Counted from the first letter of the stretch, positions 8,919 to 21,560 are shown. The stretch is 64,000 nucleotides of DNA from Halictus rubicundus (GCF_050948215.1 NW_027488695.1:514001-578000); one strand, 5' to 3'. A program made the numbers and translations. The notes: a model not told the origin generated them from the letters alone.

Positions 8919-11900
8919 ATGAATATAGGCAAAGTGGAAAACATTCAGAAGTTAAATAGCACCAATTATGAGGTATGGAAGGTGCAAATGAAAAGTGTAC
9001 TGCGTTATAATGACTTATGGAACTATGTAAGTGGAACGATAGTGATGCCTGAACAAGATGACCCCGCATGGACCTCTAAAGATGAAAAGGCTCTGGATCT
9101 AATAATTTTGAGCCTCCAACCCGACCAGTTCAGTCACATCAAAGGCACAACCACCTCAGCAGCAGCATGGGAAGCCCTTAAAGAGGTATATGAATCAAAA
9201 AGTCCAATGAGACAATGCGTTCTTTTTAAACAATTATATAGGTTGAAGAAAACGTCAAATCAAACGATGACTCAGTTTGTACATGAGTTCATGAAAATAG
9301 CAGAGCAGTTGAATGAGTGTGACATGAAACTGCCAGAAAATTTATTGACGATATGGTTGTTGAACGCATTGCCTGGTGACTACGAGAATTTCTGTATAGC
9401 CATTGAGTCTAGGGAACGAATGCCAACATTAGAAGAGTTGAAAACTAGACTACTGGAAGAGGAGGTAAGGAGATCCGAAAACGATAAGGAGCGTGACTCT
9501 AATGCAGGAGAAGCACTCTTCGCAAACAAGAAGGCATCGTACAGGAAAGAACAACCAAGGTTGGTTAACGCATCCACACACCAAAGTAAGAAACGTGATT
9601 ATAAATGTTATACATGTGGAAAAATGGGACATATATCAAAATACTGCAAGTCCAGACCAAGGCAGGAAAATAATGAACGTAATAAAGAGACTGCAATGCA
9701 TGCGACTGCATTAAAGGCAAATATTGAAAAGCCGGGTGTGTGGTGCTTAGACAGTGGAGCCACAACACATATGTGCAAAGAAGAAAACAGGTTTGAAAAT
9801 TTAGATAAAAAGGAAACCACAAAAGTTTATACAGCTGCAGAGAATAATGTTGAGTCCGCTGGAATAGGAGAAGTATGCATTGAGGTTCAAAACTCACCGC
9901 ACAAGACAGATAATATTAGATTGAAAAACACAATGCTAATACCACAGTTCAGGAACAATTTATTGTCAGTATCTAACATTACAGATAGCGGATACAAAAT
10001 TATATTCCATAGAGACTGTGCAAATGTAGTTAAAGAAGATGGAAAATACAATGGGCCTGCAGCAATGAAAGCCATGCGACAGGATAGGTTATACTTGGTA
10101 CAAGAGCCTTCCACAAAACATTTCGCACAGTTATCGAGAATTCATGACAGTGATTTAATGAAGTGGCACTGCAGGTTAGGACACCTAAACTTCAACGATA
10201 TAAAGAAAATGAAAGATATGGTGACTGGCCTAAATGGAAATTTTGGAGGCTCAAGTGCAACGTGCGAGGTATGCTGTAAAAGTAAAATACATCAGCTACC
10301 GTACAAATCATCATCTACAAGGGAAAAAGACACATTGGGCTTAATACACAGTGATATATGTGGACCAATGCACGTACCATCTTTAGGAGGAGCGAGGTAC
10401 TTTGTCACTTTCATTGATGATAAGACTCGACATGTAGAAGTAGTCATGTTAAAACAAAGATCAGATGTACTCAGAGCTTTCAAGGAATACAAAGCTAAAG
10501 CAGAAAGGTCAACAGGAAATTTAATAAAGAAGATACGCACTGATAATGCAAAAGAATACCTATCGAGGGAGTTTACAAATTTTCTTAAGGAGAAAGGAAT
10601 ATCCAGACAGCTGTCAGTTGAATATACTCCTCAACAGAATGGAGTCGCTGAAAGGGCAAACCGCACGTTGGTAGAGATGGCAAGGTGCATGTTATTACAA
10701 GCCCAACTACCATTTAATTTATGGGCAGAAGCTGTCAATACGGCAGCATATGTACGGAATCGTTGCCCAACGAGAGCTTTGGATAAAGTAACTCCTCACG
10801 AAAAGTTGACAGGAAACAAACCACACGTAAGTCATATGAGGATGTTTGGGAGTCGAGTTATCGCTCTCAAGAAAATTTACAGGCACAATAAGTTTGCACC
10901 AAAAGGGAAAGAGTACTTATTGGTCGGCTACTCCGAAGAGGCAAAGGCATATAGGCTTTGGGAGAGGGGGACTGGCACTATAATAAAGCATAGAGATGTC
11001 AGATTTTTGGAAAATGACATAATACCTTCACAAGTGGATGAAGGGACATTGTGTGAGCTACCCCTCGGCATATCAATAGAGGAAAACCATCAAGAAATTC
11101 CTATGGAAGAAGAACACACCGAAATTGAAACAAAAGATCATGTTGAATCCGAAGCAGAGAACGGAATTGTAAGCGAACCAGAGTCCGAAGAAGATATTGG
11201 TAACACGCCAATATCTAGTATGCAAGGAAGGCCACTTCCCGGACGGCCAAAATTACTAAGGACGGGGAAACCGGGGAGGCCCAAAAAGCTGTTTAATTAT
11301 GCCAATACAGCCTGCTATCAGAATAATACTCCACGTAACCTAAAAGAGGCCATGAATAGTCCAGAGAAGGAATTCTGACTAGAGGCGATGAGGGCAGAGT
11401 ACGACTCACTCATAGAAAACAACACGTGGACCCTGGTGAGTAGACCCAAAAATAAAACAGTCTTACCTAATAAATGGGTGTTTAAGGTTAAAGAAAATCT
11501 GGATGACACAATAGCAAAATACAAGGCGAGATTAGTTGCTCGCGGTGACAGGCAGATGGAAGGGATCGATTACCAGGAAGTTTTCTCGCTGGTGGCCAGG
11601 TACAACACGATAAGAACATTTTTAGCGTGCTGCGTTGAGAAAGACATGCACGTACACCAAATGGACGTTGTCTCCGCCTACGTTCAAGCAGACTTAAGCG
11701 ACGAAATATACATGGTACAACCGCAAATGTTCATTAAGGAGAATCTAGAAGGTAACGTCTGCAAATTAAACAGACCATTGTACGGTCTAAAACAAGCGGG
11801 TCGAAAATGGTACGAAAAATTAGATAGCTATATGACGAGCGTTAATTTTAAGAAAACAGCAGCGAACCCATGCGTGTACGTGGATACAAATAAGAACAGT

Positions 11901-12920
11901 GACGTTATAATTATAGTTTACGTGGATGATCTGCTAATTGGTTCGAAAGATCTTAGTAATATAGAAGAAGTCAAAAGATCATTAAAAGCGAAATTTAAAA
12001 TGAAAGATTTAGGAGAGATTAAAGACATTCTAGGAATACGTATAGACAGACACAAGCATACGGGTGAAATGAGATTGTCTCAGAGGTTATATATAGAAAA
12101 CTTGTTAGAAAGGTTCGAAATGGAAAATTGTAATCCGACATCAACGCCCTTAGAAGCGAACGAAAAATTCTCAGAATCAAACGAATTCGAGGCAGACGAC
12201 AAAGTATTGGAAGCGAACGGCACGTTGTACCGCGAGTTAATAGGTAGTCTGATATACTTAGCTAATGCGACGCGTCCCGATATATCATTTGCTGCGAGCG
12301 CGTTGAGTCGTTTTTGTGAAGCACCACTTATCAAACATTGGAAAATGGGGAAACGAGTACTGAGATACTTACGTGGAACTATTGATTACGCGATCACCTA
12401 CAAAAAGGTAAACAGCGCGGTAACAGCTTACGTCGATTCTGATTGGGGTGGTGACGTACGGGATAGACGTTCGTGTTCCGGATTTATTGTAAAATTGGCA
12501 AATGGTCCAATCAGTTGGGGGACAAGAAAGAAAAAATGCGTAGCGCTTTCGACTATGGAAGCAGAATATATAGCCTTGTCCGAAGTTACCAAAGAGATTA
12601 TTTACATAAGAAGACTGATACACCACATGAAGTTAGAAAGTCTAGTGCAAAGGCCAACGATTATATCTTGCGATAATCAAAGTGCAATCACCTTATGTAA
12701 GAACAGCGTATATCATTCTAGGAGTAAGCATATCGACATTAGATACCATTTCTCTCGTGAAGCTTTGGAAAATGGCGACATAAATGTAAAATATTTAAGT
12801 ACCGATAAAATGGTAGCGGATGTGCTTACTAAAGCGTTAGCAAAAACTAAGCATGCGGAATGTGTTAAGGGCCAGTTTTCCTACGTAGCCTTGAGTCGCC
12901 ACGCTCCAAACAGGAACTAG
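8919..12920 (+). pseudogene. Copia gag-pol polyprotein, one nonsense codon, no LTRs seen
   Basis: One frame of about 1333 codons with a single internal TGA at 11376-11378, at a position where a tryptophan would fit. The order is Copia-type. Gag has a CCHC knuckle near residue 230 (CYTCGKMGHISKYC). Protease DSGA is near 278. Integrase follows, with an HHCC zinc site (HCRLGH, CEVCCKSK) and IRTDNAKEY. Reverse transcriptase has YVDD at about 1001-1004, and RNase H has AYVDSDWGG and TMEAEYIALSE. The start is the ATG at 8919, after an A-rich leader; the upstream extension of the frame reads into the repeat arm and is rejected. The last residues after about 12864 are read from the right arm, so the natural C terminus is missing. 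I see no LTR pair and no primer-binding site. It sits exactly between the two inverted arms, each ending in TTAA. Confidence 0.85.
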
Positions 12921-13040
12921 GAGAAGCTTCCTAGCGATCTTCACGCTACAAACGGCCGCTAGGAGAAGCTCAAATGACAGTGTGTGTGCCGTGTGCGTGT
13001 GCCATGGTATGCCCCACACAACGCTAGATCCGCAAGAACA
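12865..13040 (-). other. Inner end of right arm and adjoining unassigned DNA
   Basis: TTAA at 12865-12868 is followed by GGGCCAGTTTTCC and TACGTAGCCTTGA, the inverse of the left arm end. CTTGAGTCGCCACG at about 12888 also resembles CTTAAGTCGCCACG at 8870 in direct orientation, perhaps a relic of the Copia ends. The rest, to 13040, contains GT-rich sequence and no gene. Confidence 0.5.
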
Positions 13041-14345
13041 AAAAAGATTGCAAGGGTTCGGGAGGCGGCAAATCATTGTTCGATAATGCAAAGATGGGGC
13101 TTTCCAGGGGTGCAAAGCGTTAGATAAAAGATAAATCTAGAGCGCTCGCGAACGAACATGTCCTACTTTTGCGTTTTCTAGGCGTAATTTGCAATATTCG
13201 GCAGAATGTAGATATAAGGACACATTTTCTTAAATAACCGGGTTCTTATTGAGAATGTTGACGGCGAGCGCTCTAGCGGTGACATATACAATGTCAATGC
13301 AACGCCTATTATATTGTATAATTACGTATTAAACAAAGGATTTGCCGCCCCGGAAAAACCATCCCACAGCTATTATTTTGCTGAAATATAGTTCCGGCAT
13401 TATTCGCTACGAGCGCTGTATTCTCTTTCCGATCATTGTCGTCGTCAGCAGTCACTATGCTCGAATGAGAGTTGTGCGGCACACTCACACACCGCCAGGT
13501 CGACGTGTACGTGTACCGATGAGAATAGCAAGGGTCCGGGATGCCGCGAATCATTCCTCGATAATGCAAAGATGGGGCTTATCAGTAGTCAAAAGCGCTA
13601 GATAAAAGATATATCTAGAGCGCTCGCCATCAAACAGGTCCGACTCTTGCATTTTCGAGCAACATTTTGCATTATTCGGTCGCATGGTGCCTGCCGTAGC
13701 TTCGTTCGAACAGCCGTGCCTCGGCACACTCACACACCGCTAGGTCGGCGTGTACGTGTACCTACGAGAATAGCAAGGGTCCGGGATGCCGCGAATCATT
13801 CCTCGATAATGCAAAGATGGGGCTTATCAGTAGTCAAAAGCGCTAGATAAAAGATAAATCTAGAGCGCTCGCCATCAAACAGGTCCGACTCTTGCATTTT
13901 CGAGCAACATTTTGCATTATTCGGTCGCATGATGCCTGTCAGAGAGGCGATCTGAGCACGCGTGGCCGACATCGTAAACGACGGCGCTGCCGTAGCTTCG
14001 TTCGACAGCCGTGCCTCGGCACACTCACACACCGCCAGGTCGGCGTGTACGTGTACCTACGAGAATAGCAAGGGTCCGGGATGCCGCGAATCATTCCTCG
14101 ATAATGCAAAGATGGGGCTCATCAGGAGTCAAAAGCGCTAGATAAAAGATAAATCTAGAGCGCTCGCCATCAAACAGGTTCGATTCTTGCATTTTCGAGC
14201 AACATTTTGCATTATTCGGTCGCATGATGCCTGCCGTAGCTTCGTTCGAACAGCTGTGCCTCGGCACACTCACACACCGCTAGGTCGGCGTGTATGTGTA
14301 TCTACGAGAATCTCAAGGTTTCGGAATCCGTATGTCATTTCGGGA
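13040..14345 (-). repeat. Minisatellite, right arm (244/297-bp units)
   Basis: The anchor GAGAATAGCAAGGGTCCGGG falls at about 13521, 13765 and 14062, with a diverged copy at 14306 and another at 13045. Spacings are 244, 297 and 244 bp. The shorter units lack about 53 bp (the GATGTCGGCC part) present in the 297-bp unit. Units are more diverged than in the left arm. A unique insert of about 250 bp lies at 13190-13440. Non-coding. Confidence 0.75.
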
Positions 14346-14359
14346 TAATGCAAAATGGC

Positions 14360-14692
14360 AGAGTTGGGCAAAATATTTATCTAAATAAAAATTTCGAATA
14401 ACTAATAAAAGATAAAAAAATTTTTATTCCTCATTGGAATGTTCGAATAAAGAAAGTATCTTTATTCGACGAGAATTTATCCGGCGAATCAAGATAATTT
14501 TTTTTATTCGAAAAAAGAAAAATACAAACAATCTTACATTAAAAAAAAGAATAAACATATAAACGTGAATATAACAGAATATAAATATAAATACACGAAA
14601 AAAATATAAATATTATAAAGTATATAAAAAAGAATATAAATAAATTACAATTTTTAAATAATTAATAAATTGTAAAATTAATGATGCGGCTG
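14360..14692 (-). repeat. AT-rich zone with hAT-like terminus, right arm
   Basis: Begins CAGAGTTGGGCAAAATATTT at about 14365 and runs as AT-rich sequence with TTATTCG blocks to the small spliced gene. It is the inverted counterpart of 6331-6650. Confidence 0.6.
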
Positions 14693-14717
14693 CCATGGCC
14701 GCCTCTTCAGTGGGAGT

Positions 14718-15340
14718 TCCTTTTGATACTCCGGATCAGCTTGTTCTGAAACATGTCAAATGTAAATTAAAAAGAAGCAAACTAACAAATATTTTGTTAT
14801 TTAGTATAAACATATGTGGCTTCGGTAACTCACCAATAGTGGCTCGTCGAATTCTTTCTCTGGCTTTCCACTATCGCCTCGGAATCTGGGTGAGGCGGAG
14901 AGCAGTCGACCAATGTGGTCCTTCATCGTCTCGACGACGAGGCAGCCCAGATGGTTCGTGGCTGCAACTGAAACAAAAATCAATTATACAAAAAGAGAAA
15001 AATGTTGAAATCCACACGACAGTGTGAAAAGTAAAATTGCATTTCTCTACTTATATTTTCAGCTGATGCTGCATCCATTGTCGCCTCGGAATCTGGGTGA
15101 GGCGGAGAGCAGTCGACCAGTGTGGTCCTCCATCGTCTCGACGACGAAGCAGCCCATATGATTCGTGGCTGCAACTGAAACAGAAATCAAATATACAAAA
15201 AGAGAAAAATGTTGAAATCCACACGACAGTGTGAAAAGTAAAATTGCATTTCTCTACTTATATTATCAGCTGATGGTGCATCCATTGTCGCCTCGGAATT
15301 TCACATTGCGTTCTTGATTCGGTCATTGTTACCATGCGGG
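14718..15340 (-). CDS. Small spliced gene with repeated exon, right arm
   Basis: Inverted counterpart of 5455-6327. On the minus strand, acceptor-like TTTCTGTTTCAG ends near 15175 and 14968. The final long exon ends FDEPLL at the donor GTGAGTTACC near 14838. The intron ends in ATGTTTCAG near 14751. The last exon reads NKLIRSIKRNSH and then stops. Relative to the left arm the exon carries small changes (LVVETMKDH, GKPEKEFDE), and the last exon has LIRS for LRRS. Conservation of splice signals between the arms supports a real gene, but both arms are recent duplicates, so this is weak evidence. First exon and function are unknown. Confidence 0.35.
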
Positions 15341-15344
15341 AATC

Positions 15345-15740
15345 TGTAATCAGACAAATGAAAAATGTCGCTGAAATGAATCAGCGATTCTGCACACTTA
15401 TTTGCATGTGTGCAGTTCGACGTCGAACAGCTTTTGGATCACATACGATCCTTGGGCTGTAATTGTAATAACTTTACAATTTCATATTACCAGCTGATCG
15501 AGTCAGTGGTATTGCACTAGTATGTGCAATTCGACGTCGAATAGTTGCAACTGTATAATATTTGAATATTATTTTCATTCGCTGATGGAATCAGCGATAC
15601 TGCACACTTTTTTGCATGTGTGCAATTCGACGTTGAACAGCTTTTGAATCATATACGATCCTTGAGCTGTAATTTTAATAACTTTAAAATTTCTTATTAC
15701 CAGCTGATCGAGTCAGTGGTGCTGCACTAATAAGTGCAGC
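15345..15740 (-). repeat. Hairpin satellite, right arm
   Basis: Inverted counterpart of 4854-5440, with fewer units. TTCGACGTCGAA, GCACAC/GTGTGC, CGCTGA/TCAGCG and GGATC/GATCC pairs recur. It ends directly at the stop of the right-arm transposase. Confidence 0.65.
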
Positions 15741-18634
15741 TCAACGTCGAACAGTTGCAACTTTTCTTTTTCTTTGTGAATTTTGTATTGCTTCGATAAT
15801 ATATTGGGGCTCCCGAATGGACATGCCTCTCGTATATCTACTGTCAACTATTTCGGGCAACATACAATCTATATAAAAGCGCGTCAATTTTGGCTCCATT
15901 TTATGTTGCCAAAATTCATCGTCTCTGTCAACTTTAATGGACTTTATACCTTTCCTCGTCCATATACAGAAGAGGCAGTACTTTTTGGCAGTGATATGTA
16001 ATTGCCCTTGTACTTGGTAGAAGTACGCGTGGCTTTTATTCATAACGCTGCCAGTACTGTCTGTAAATATTTTACTTACTGCTTCTATTGTTGATATTGC
16101 CTCTTCTGGTGTAACATTTTCCGCAGTTTGTGGGCACTTTATCTCCACAATGCCGTCGTCATCGATTACACCATCCGGCGATGCTCCCAAATAGGGAATC
16201 GATGCATCGATAAAAAGACCACATGGTCTAATTTCGATATTTTCCTTTCTGGACAATTCTTCGCGAGCTGTGTCTTCATTCTGCTTTCCATACGCTACAG
16301 CAGAAACGTCTAGCAGGCGTGGATACAGCAATGTCCGCACTAATTTCGAACATAGCGTTGTCTTCCTTCTTTGGCACACGGCGCGGAAGTTGGACGCTGT
16401 CAAAAGTTTAGATCTGTACGCCATCCACTTTCTGTTCTTGGCCTGTCCAATAGTTTCTTGTTCAATCGTCTCTCTATCTTTCTGCCAATCGCTTAGCATT
16501 TCCATGTGCTTTTCCTTTTGCAGATTGAACATGCATTCGTCCATATCTGCCTTGTGGGCATTTGGTCCGTAATCGGAATCTTGTGTTGCGCCGAACTGCT
16601 TTCTTGTGTTTCTCGTCGTGCTGTTTTGTCGAGCTTGTTGCTCGAGTTGTCGTTTCTTTTTGTGCCGTTCTTCCATCTGTGTTAAAAGTAGAGGCGGCTT
16701 CTTTTCCATGGACCGTTGTAGACGAGATAATACTTCTTGCGTATTGTACTGGATCACAGCAGCAGCACATCTTGCAGCGTAAGATCCTCTTTGGCCGAAA
16801 TTCAATCTTTTTCCAGCAATATATTTTGCAACAATATTATTGAAACTCTCCACTGCGTTGTTGTTGCTTCGATAGAGGATGCTTTCTCCGTGCGCTGACA
16901 GTGACCGGATGATATCTTGGATGTTCTGGTAAACTCCAAGGTTCAACAATTCCGGAACAATATTCTGCTCATCCTTCTTCCTGGTTCCATCGCAGAAGTA
17001 TCCTATTCTACTACAGTGTTTGTGCTCTCCAAACACGTGGCTGGGCATATTCATTATATCGTCGCATAAATTTTTTATTTTTTGTACCATCGGCAGATTC
17101 TCTTCGAATCTATACTCCGCAGCTTTCATTATCCCCGAGCGCATCCGCCGAATATTATTTTCTACGGCTTGCCTGTAGTGACCGGGCGGAGCCTTTTTCG
17201 CAACATCTTTCATTTTGTTGCAAAAGTTGCGCAACAAATGATTTGTGCATTCAATTTTCTTCACGCGGATCATCCATGTTTTATATGGATCACAGTCGAG
17301 AATTTTCTTGTAGATACTGCTGTCGCCGTCAGCAATTAATGTCGAATAAATCAATCCACGTTTTTCCACGCTGGTATTGAAACCTTCTGCGATAGCGTCA
17401 CTCTCCATTCTGGTGGACGGCTGGTTTCTGCCCCAGTTTTTGAAGCATGCGTGTTGCCGCGTCTCTTCTTTCTTTTTTGCCGCGTTAAAACAAATGGAGC
17501 ACGTTTTGTTTCGTACTCCAATGAATAGAACTTTCCTCGTGTGATAGCCTATTATCACGCCGACACCAGAGATTGAATTGTACTTTCCTGTGCGGTAGGA
17601 CCGCTTCATCCAACTTCCGTCAGCCACGACGGGAATGTGTGGAATTCCACATGCTAACACGTCGCCTCTTCCAACGGCTAGTCTTTTCTCCTCTTCAGCC
17701 GCTGCTACCATTTCCGCTTCCGCAGTACGGATTAATTTCTCCACGATGTCGTCATGGCATTTGCTGTATCTCTTCGTTGACATACCGGGGACATTAATGG
17801 CAGTGAGGAATTGTTCCATTTGTGCGTAGCCGCCTCCGTTGAGAATGGTTCCTGCCACTGCATTCCGATTGATATCCATGACCTGAGGATCATCAGGTTG
17901 ACTGTGGATATCGGCTCTATAATCGCACATCATGCATTTCACGGTCAGGGTGGTCTCCAACCCCGTTCTCTTCATACGTATTATGTTCAAATCTTCCATC
18001 GAACAATCTAATATTTCGGAATGTTTGCTTATGCGTTTCATTTCTTGAAAAATATGAGGAATATCCACAATGCTGAGAGATCCGTCCGGAAGACACAATT
18101 CTTCCTGTGGGTCGACCGTCGTTTCTCTTTGCACGACGAGCTGGTGGGCCTGCACCTCCGCTTCTTCCTCCAGATAGTCTTTGATGGTTTTTCCACGTTT
18201 AACTTTTTTTTTGTCATTTCTTGACTATGCCCGGCGTCAGAAGAGGTATTCCGTAATATTTCCTTCTCTTGTCCACTTGACGACGGCGTTATACTTTCCA
18301 TCGTCGATGGCTCGACCGTCGTTTCGTTTTCCTCGACGAAGTGCATTTCTTCGTCGGTGGCAGTTTGCTCCCCGAGTTCTTCAATGTTATCGGTTTCTTG
18401 TGGAATTTCTTGACTACGCCCGGTGTCAGAAGAGGTAGTCCGTAATATTTCCTTTTCTTGTCCACTTGACGACGGCGTTACATTTTCCATCCTGGATGGC
18501 TCGACCGTTGTTTGGTTTTCTTCGACGAGGTGCACATTTTCTGCTGCCCCTGCCTCTTCACATATTTGGAGACGGCTTGATGTATCCTCCATGGCAAGCT
18601 TCGCTATCCGCTTCATTCTGCAAACAGAATACAA
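15741..18634 (-). pseudogene. Mutator-like transposase-YqaJ, frameshifted copy
   Basis: Near-identical second copy of the 2169-4853 gene. Differences include GQKI to VQKI, EETARE to EDTARE, ARKYC to AKKYC, VYKK to IYKK and EEPRQ to EETRQ. The catalytic motifs and the YqaJ motifs are all kept. The N-terminal part (18038-18634) is in another frame from the main part (15741-18155). A one-base loss at a run of A residues near 18205 (minus strand) accounts for the break. The N terminus is also longer than in the left arm: the acidic block ending SSSGQEKEILR occurs twice. Translation from an internal ATG at 18155 would still give an 804-residue protein holding both catalytic domains, so loss of function is not certain. 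Confidence 0.8.
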
Positions 18635-18644
18635 AAAAAAATTG

Positions 18645-19404
18645 ATTTATGAGGAAAGGACCCCCCTTTACAGATGCGTTTTTAAAAATGGTAACACTTT
18701 AAAAATGGCGAAATTAAAATTATTTCAAATGAACGCTGCATTGCAATTTAGTTGTTCATCATAATGTTGCGAACTTCCAAGTGTCACAACACTTCTTATG
18801 CGGTCGGTACTTCTCGAATACTGTCGCTCTCGCGCCTTCTTCTTGACTCTTCGTTTTGGGGCTTCGATACTTTACTTCTTTCTTGAAGACGATTTGCGCA
18901 CTTCTTTCTTGCCGTCTTCACGGGTGTTTTCCCCTCCAAACAACCACCGAAACTCCTTTCAGGATGCACCTCCAATTACCGCAAAAATCAATCTGCAGTA
19001 ATGTGGGAGCCGGTGCATCGCTTTTTGTGGACCGGTCGGGAAAGGGGGTACCCTCCTGGGGACGTATCCCCGCGAGGATACCACTTCCTCCCCCGAATAC
19101 CTGGGACCGTTTCTTCCACAAATGAAAGGAGTTCGATGCGTTGGTACAGAGACCACACCCTCGCCTTCTGTGACGACACGTCCTCTTCACAACGAAACAG
19201 TTATTTCAAACTCTCATTCATTATTTCCTAATGGAACGTATCCTCCACTTTCTCATGATGTCCATTGAGCAATGAATAATAACTGTTTTACGATGCAGCG
19301 TCCAATTGAAATAATTTTAATTTCGCCTTATCATTTTTAAAAACAGGTCTGTAAGAGAGAAACTGTAGAGAAACACCGCATTTGTTTAAAATAATTGCAG
19401 AAAC
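18645..19404 (-). repeat. Right terminal zone
   Basis: Inverted counterpart of 1369-2130, with the same internal inverted repeats (18660-18750 against 19265-19360). The last 24 bases are a perfect inverse of 1369-1392. Beyond 19404 the match stops at GCCC. Confidence 0.65.
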
Positions 19405-19744
19405 GCCCAAAATCTGGCCCAAGTACGATTTTTCGAAATACCATCTGAAGTTTTACAACTACTAACAGCTGTGTCAATAGAAAATCAACTTATTGATTTT
19501 GATTCTCAGTATAAAACATACTACAAACAAACAGATTGAAAAGGTATTGGTAAAATTGTGCACAAAAGGTTCCTCCTCACCGATTTTGATAAAATTTAAA
19601 TATGTTGTAAAACTCTACATTCTGAACAACTTCTTCATATAAATGTAACCGCCGCTCAGCCTTAGTTTCTATATTCTTATATAAATACATAAAACAATTT
19701 TTTTAATACTTTTATATTTCCTTCACGAACGGTTAATTAAAATG
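19405..19744. other. No gene seen
   Basis: AT-rich flank between the right end of the inverted structure and the second MITE. No coding frame, TIR or repeat that I can place. In the left flank the MITE touches the arm directly, so these 340 bases have no left counterpart. Confidence 0.5.
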
Positions 19745-19993
19745 TTAACCCTTAGCACTCGAATGGTGACTGTTAGGCACCACGAAAAATTGCTGTATCG
19801 TTATTAAAAATATTTTTTACATTATTACATTTGATTGTATTTAATAAATTACTAAACATTTCTGTATTGTTCGAGTGAATTGCACTATTTTCGTATGTAT
19901 AACATAAAAAAAATATATATAGAAGAGCAATATTCTAGGTGGGAAGAAATGTTTCGTTTTGGAGTTAAAATAGCTTCGAGTGCAAAGGGTTAA
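19745..19993 (-). mobile_element. piggyBac-type MITE, copy 2 (249 bp)
   Basis: TTAA at 19745-19748, then CCCTTAGCACTCG; the other end is CGAGTGCAAAGGG, then TTAA at 19990-19993. Same length as copy 1 (1120-1368) and inverted relative to it. Non-coding. It would need a piggyBac transposase supplied in trans. Confidence 0.8.
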
Positions 19994-21002
19994 CCTAACA
20001 TTACATTCGTGATCACGTGATCAGCGACCATCAAAACCTCAGTACACGATACTTTTAGAAAGGTTTATAATGTTCTTCTACTGTTTTTGATGCTTGGCCA
20101 GCTTTTGGTCGTTTTGCCACACTGTAATTTCCCCTTTGACTTCTCTATTCCCCCACCATTAAAAATGTGAATTACCAGAACAAGTGACACTGGCGTGTGC
20201 ATGCAAACTGTGAGTGTAACGGAGATACAGTCACTCACAAATAATATTAGGACACTTTTAAAAGGACGATAACTATTTTAATATTTGTGGGATGAATGGG
20301 TTCCTTGTGCGTGCGGACGACTAGATCATGTTGCGACGGTCCGGCGCACAGTATGGACAAATCGCCTGTTTTCGGCACTTGTCGTAGTTATAGAGGAAAT
20401 TTTTTACAGACAATTATATTTACCAATATAGTTTATAATTTAAACAAAAAAAAAATTTGTAGGAAAAAAATGTATTATTATACATTAACAAATGTATTTT
20501 TAAAAACTAACAAGTTTAGAACAAAATTAATAATAAATGAACCCTATGTAAAATTAACAATAATAAACAAACAAATTATAATACTAGTGAATAAAATTAA
20601 TAAACTCAACAAAATGCTATCCGAGCATGCTGCTGCTGCTTCACTATCCGAGTCATTTTCAGTACTTTGATTGCGACTCAAAAACATTGACTCTCGTGAT
20701 CTTGCACATTTCGATCTATCCTTACATTCTTATTACTTTTTCAATAGTTATAAAACATATATTAAAAACAAATTAAAAATACATTAAAATGATTGATAGG
20801 TCGACGTACTCAGCAGTCAGCTGTTACGGTGACGACAGTTTGCTTTCACTTTTTTTCGGCGATCAGCTGAGAACGTCGATCCCCCCCACGATGCTGGAGC
20901 TACTCGGAACACCTATGATGCTCACGGGGACGGCAACGCGCCGGATCAGTCGATGTCATATGTTTATTGTTGTATGAAATTACGTTGTATATATATGTAT
21001 AT

Positions 21003-21560
21003 ACAGTGACTCCCACTAATATTCCGACAAAATCGCATAACTTTGCCAATATTGGACTGCACCACTTGAATTTTTTGAGACGTTAGAACAATTACTACGC
21101 TACATAACGTGAAAAAAATGTTTGATTAAAATTGCATTTGGTCGAAATTGCAGAGAAAGTACTAAAAGTTGTATTTTGCAACTTTTTTATGCGCGCTTAT
21201 ATTAAAAATGTAAAAAGTACGTTTTGTTCATCTGTATCAATTATACATATTCTGAATATTTCATCTAAATTGGTCAACGTTGCAATGAGCTGCAAACGTA
21301 TAACGATGACAGCAGGGTGAAAGTCGCAGAATTTTGGTCTTGTCAGGGAATTTCACCGACCGTTGAACCGATTTTGATAAAATATTCAGAATATGTATAA
21401 TTCATACAGATCTACAAATCGTACTTTCTAAATTTTCAATGTAAGTCCACATCAAAAAGTTGCAAAATACAACTTTTAGTATTTTCTCTGCAATTTCAAC
21501 CAATTGCAATTTTTGTAAATATTTTTTTTCACTTTATACAGCAAACCAATTGTGTTACAT
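21003..21560. repeat. Nested fold-back repeat
   Basis: Begins TACAGTGACTCCCACTAATA, another mariner-like end. Its interior is self-complementary: 21111-21190 (CATTTGGTCGAAATTGCAGA and what follows) pairs with 21455-21540. Non-coding. Confidence 0.5.

Larger units (their letters stand above)
1369..19404. mobile_element. 18-kb giant inverted structure (MULE/YqaJ family)
   Basis: The first 24 bases (1369-1392) are repeated as a perfect reverse complement at 19381-19404. Inside, every part of the left arm (1369-8874) reappears in inverted order in the right arm (12865-19404): terminal zone, transposase, hairpin satellite, repeated exon, AT-rich hAT-like end, minisatellite. The arms meet a Copia gag-pol at 8875-12864. 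Both inner ends carry GGAAAACTGGCCC followed by TTAA. The transposase copies differ at only a handful of residues, so the duplication is recent. Fold-back elements of insects also have long, internally repetitive inverted ends, but here each arm holds a whole transposase gene. Alternatives are two independent head-to-head insertions, or an assembly artefact. No clear target duplication is visible at the outer ends. Confidence 0.75.
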
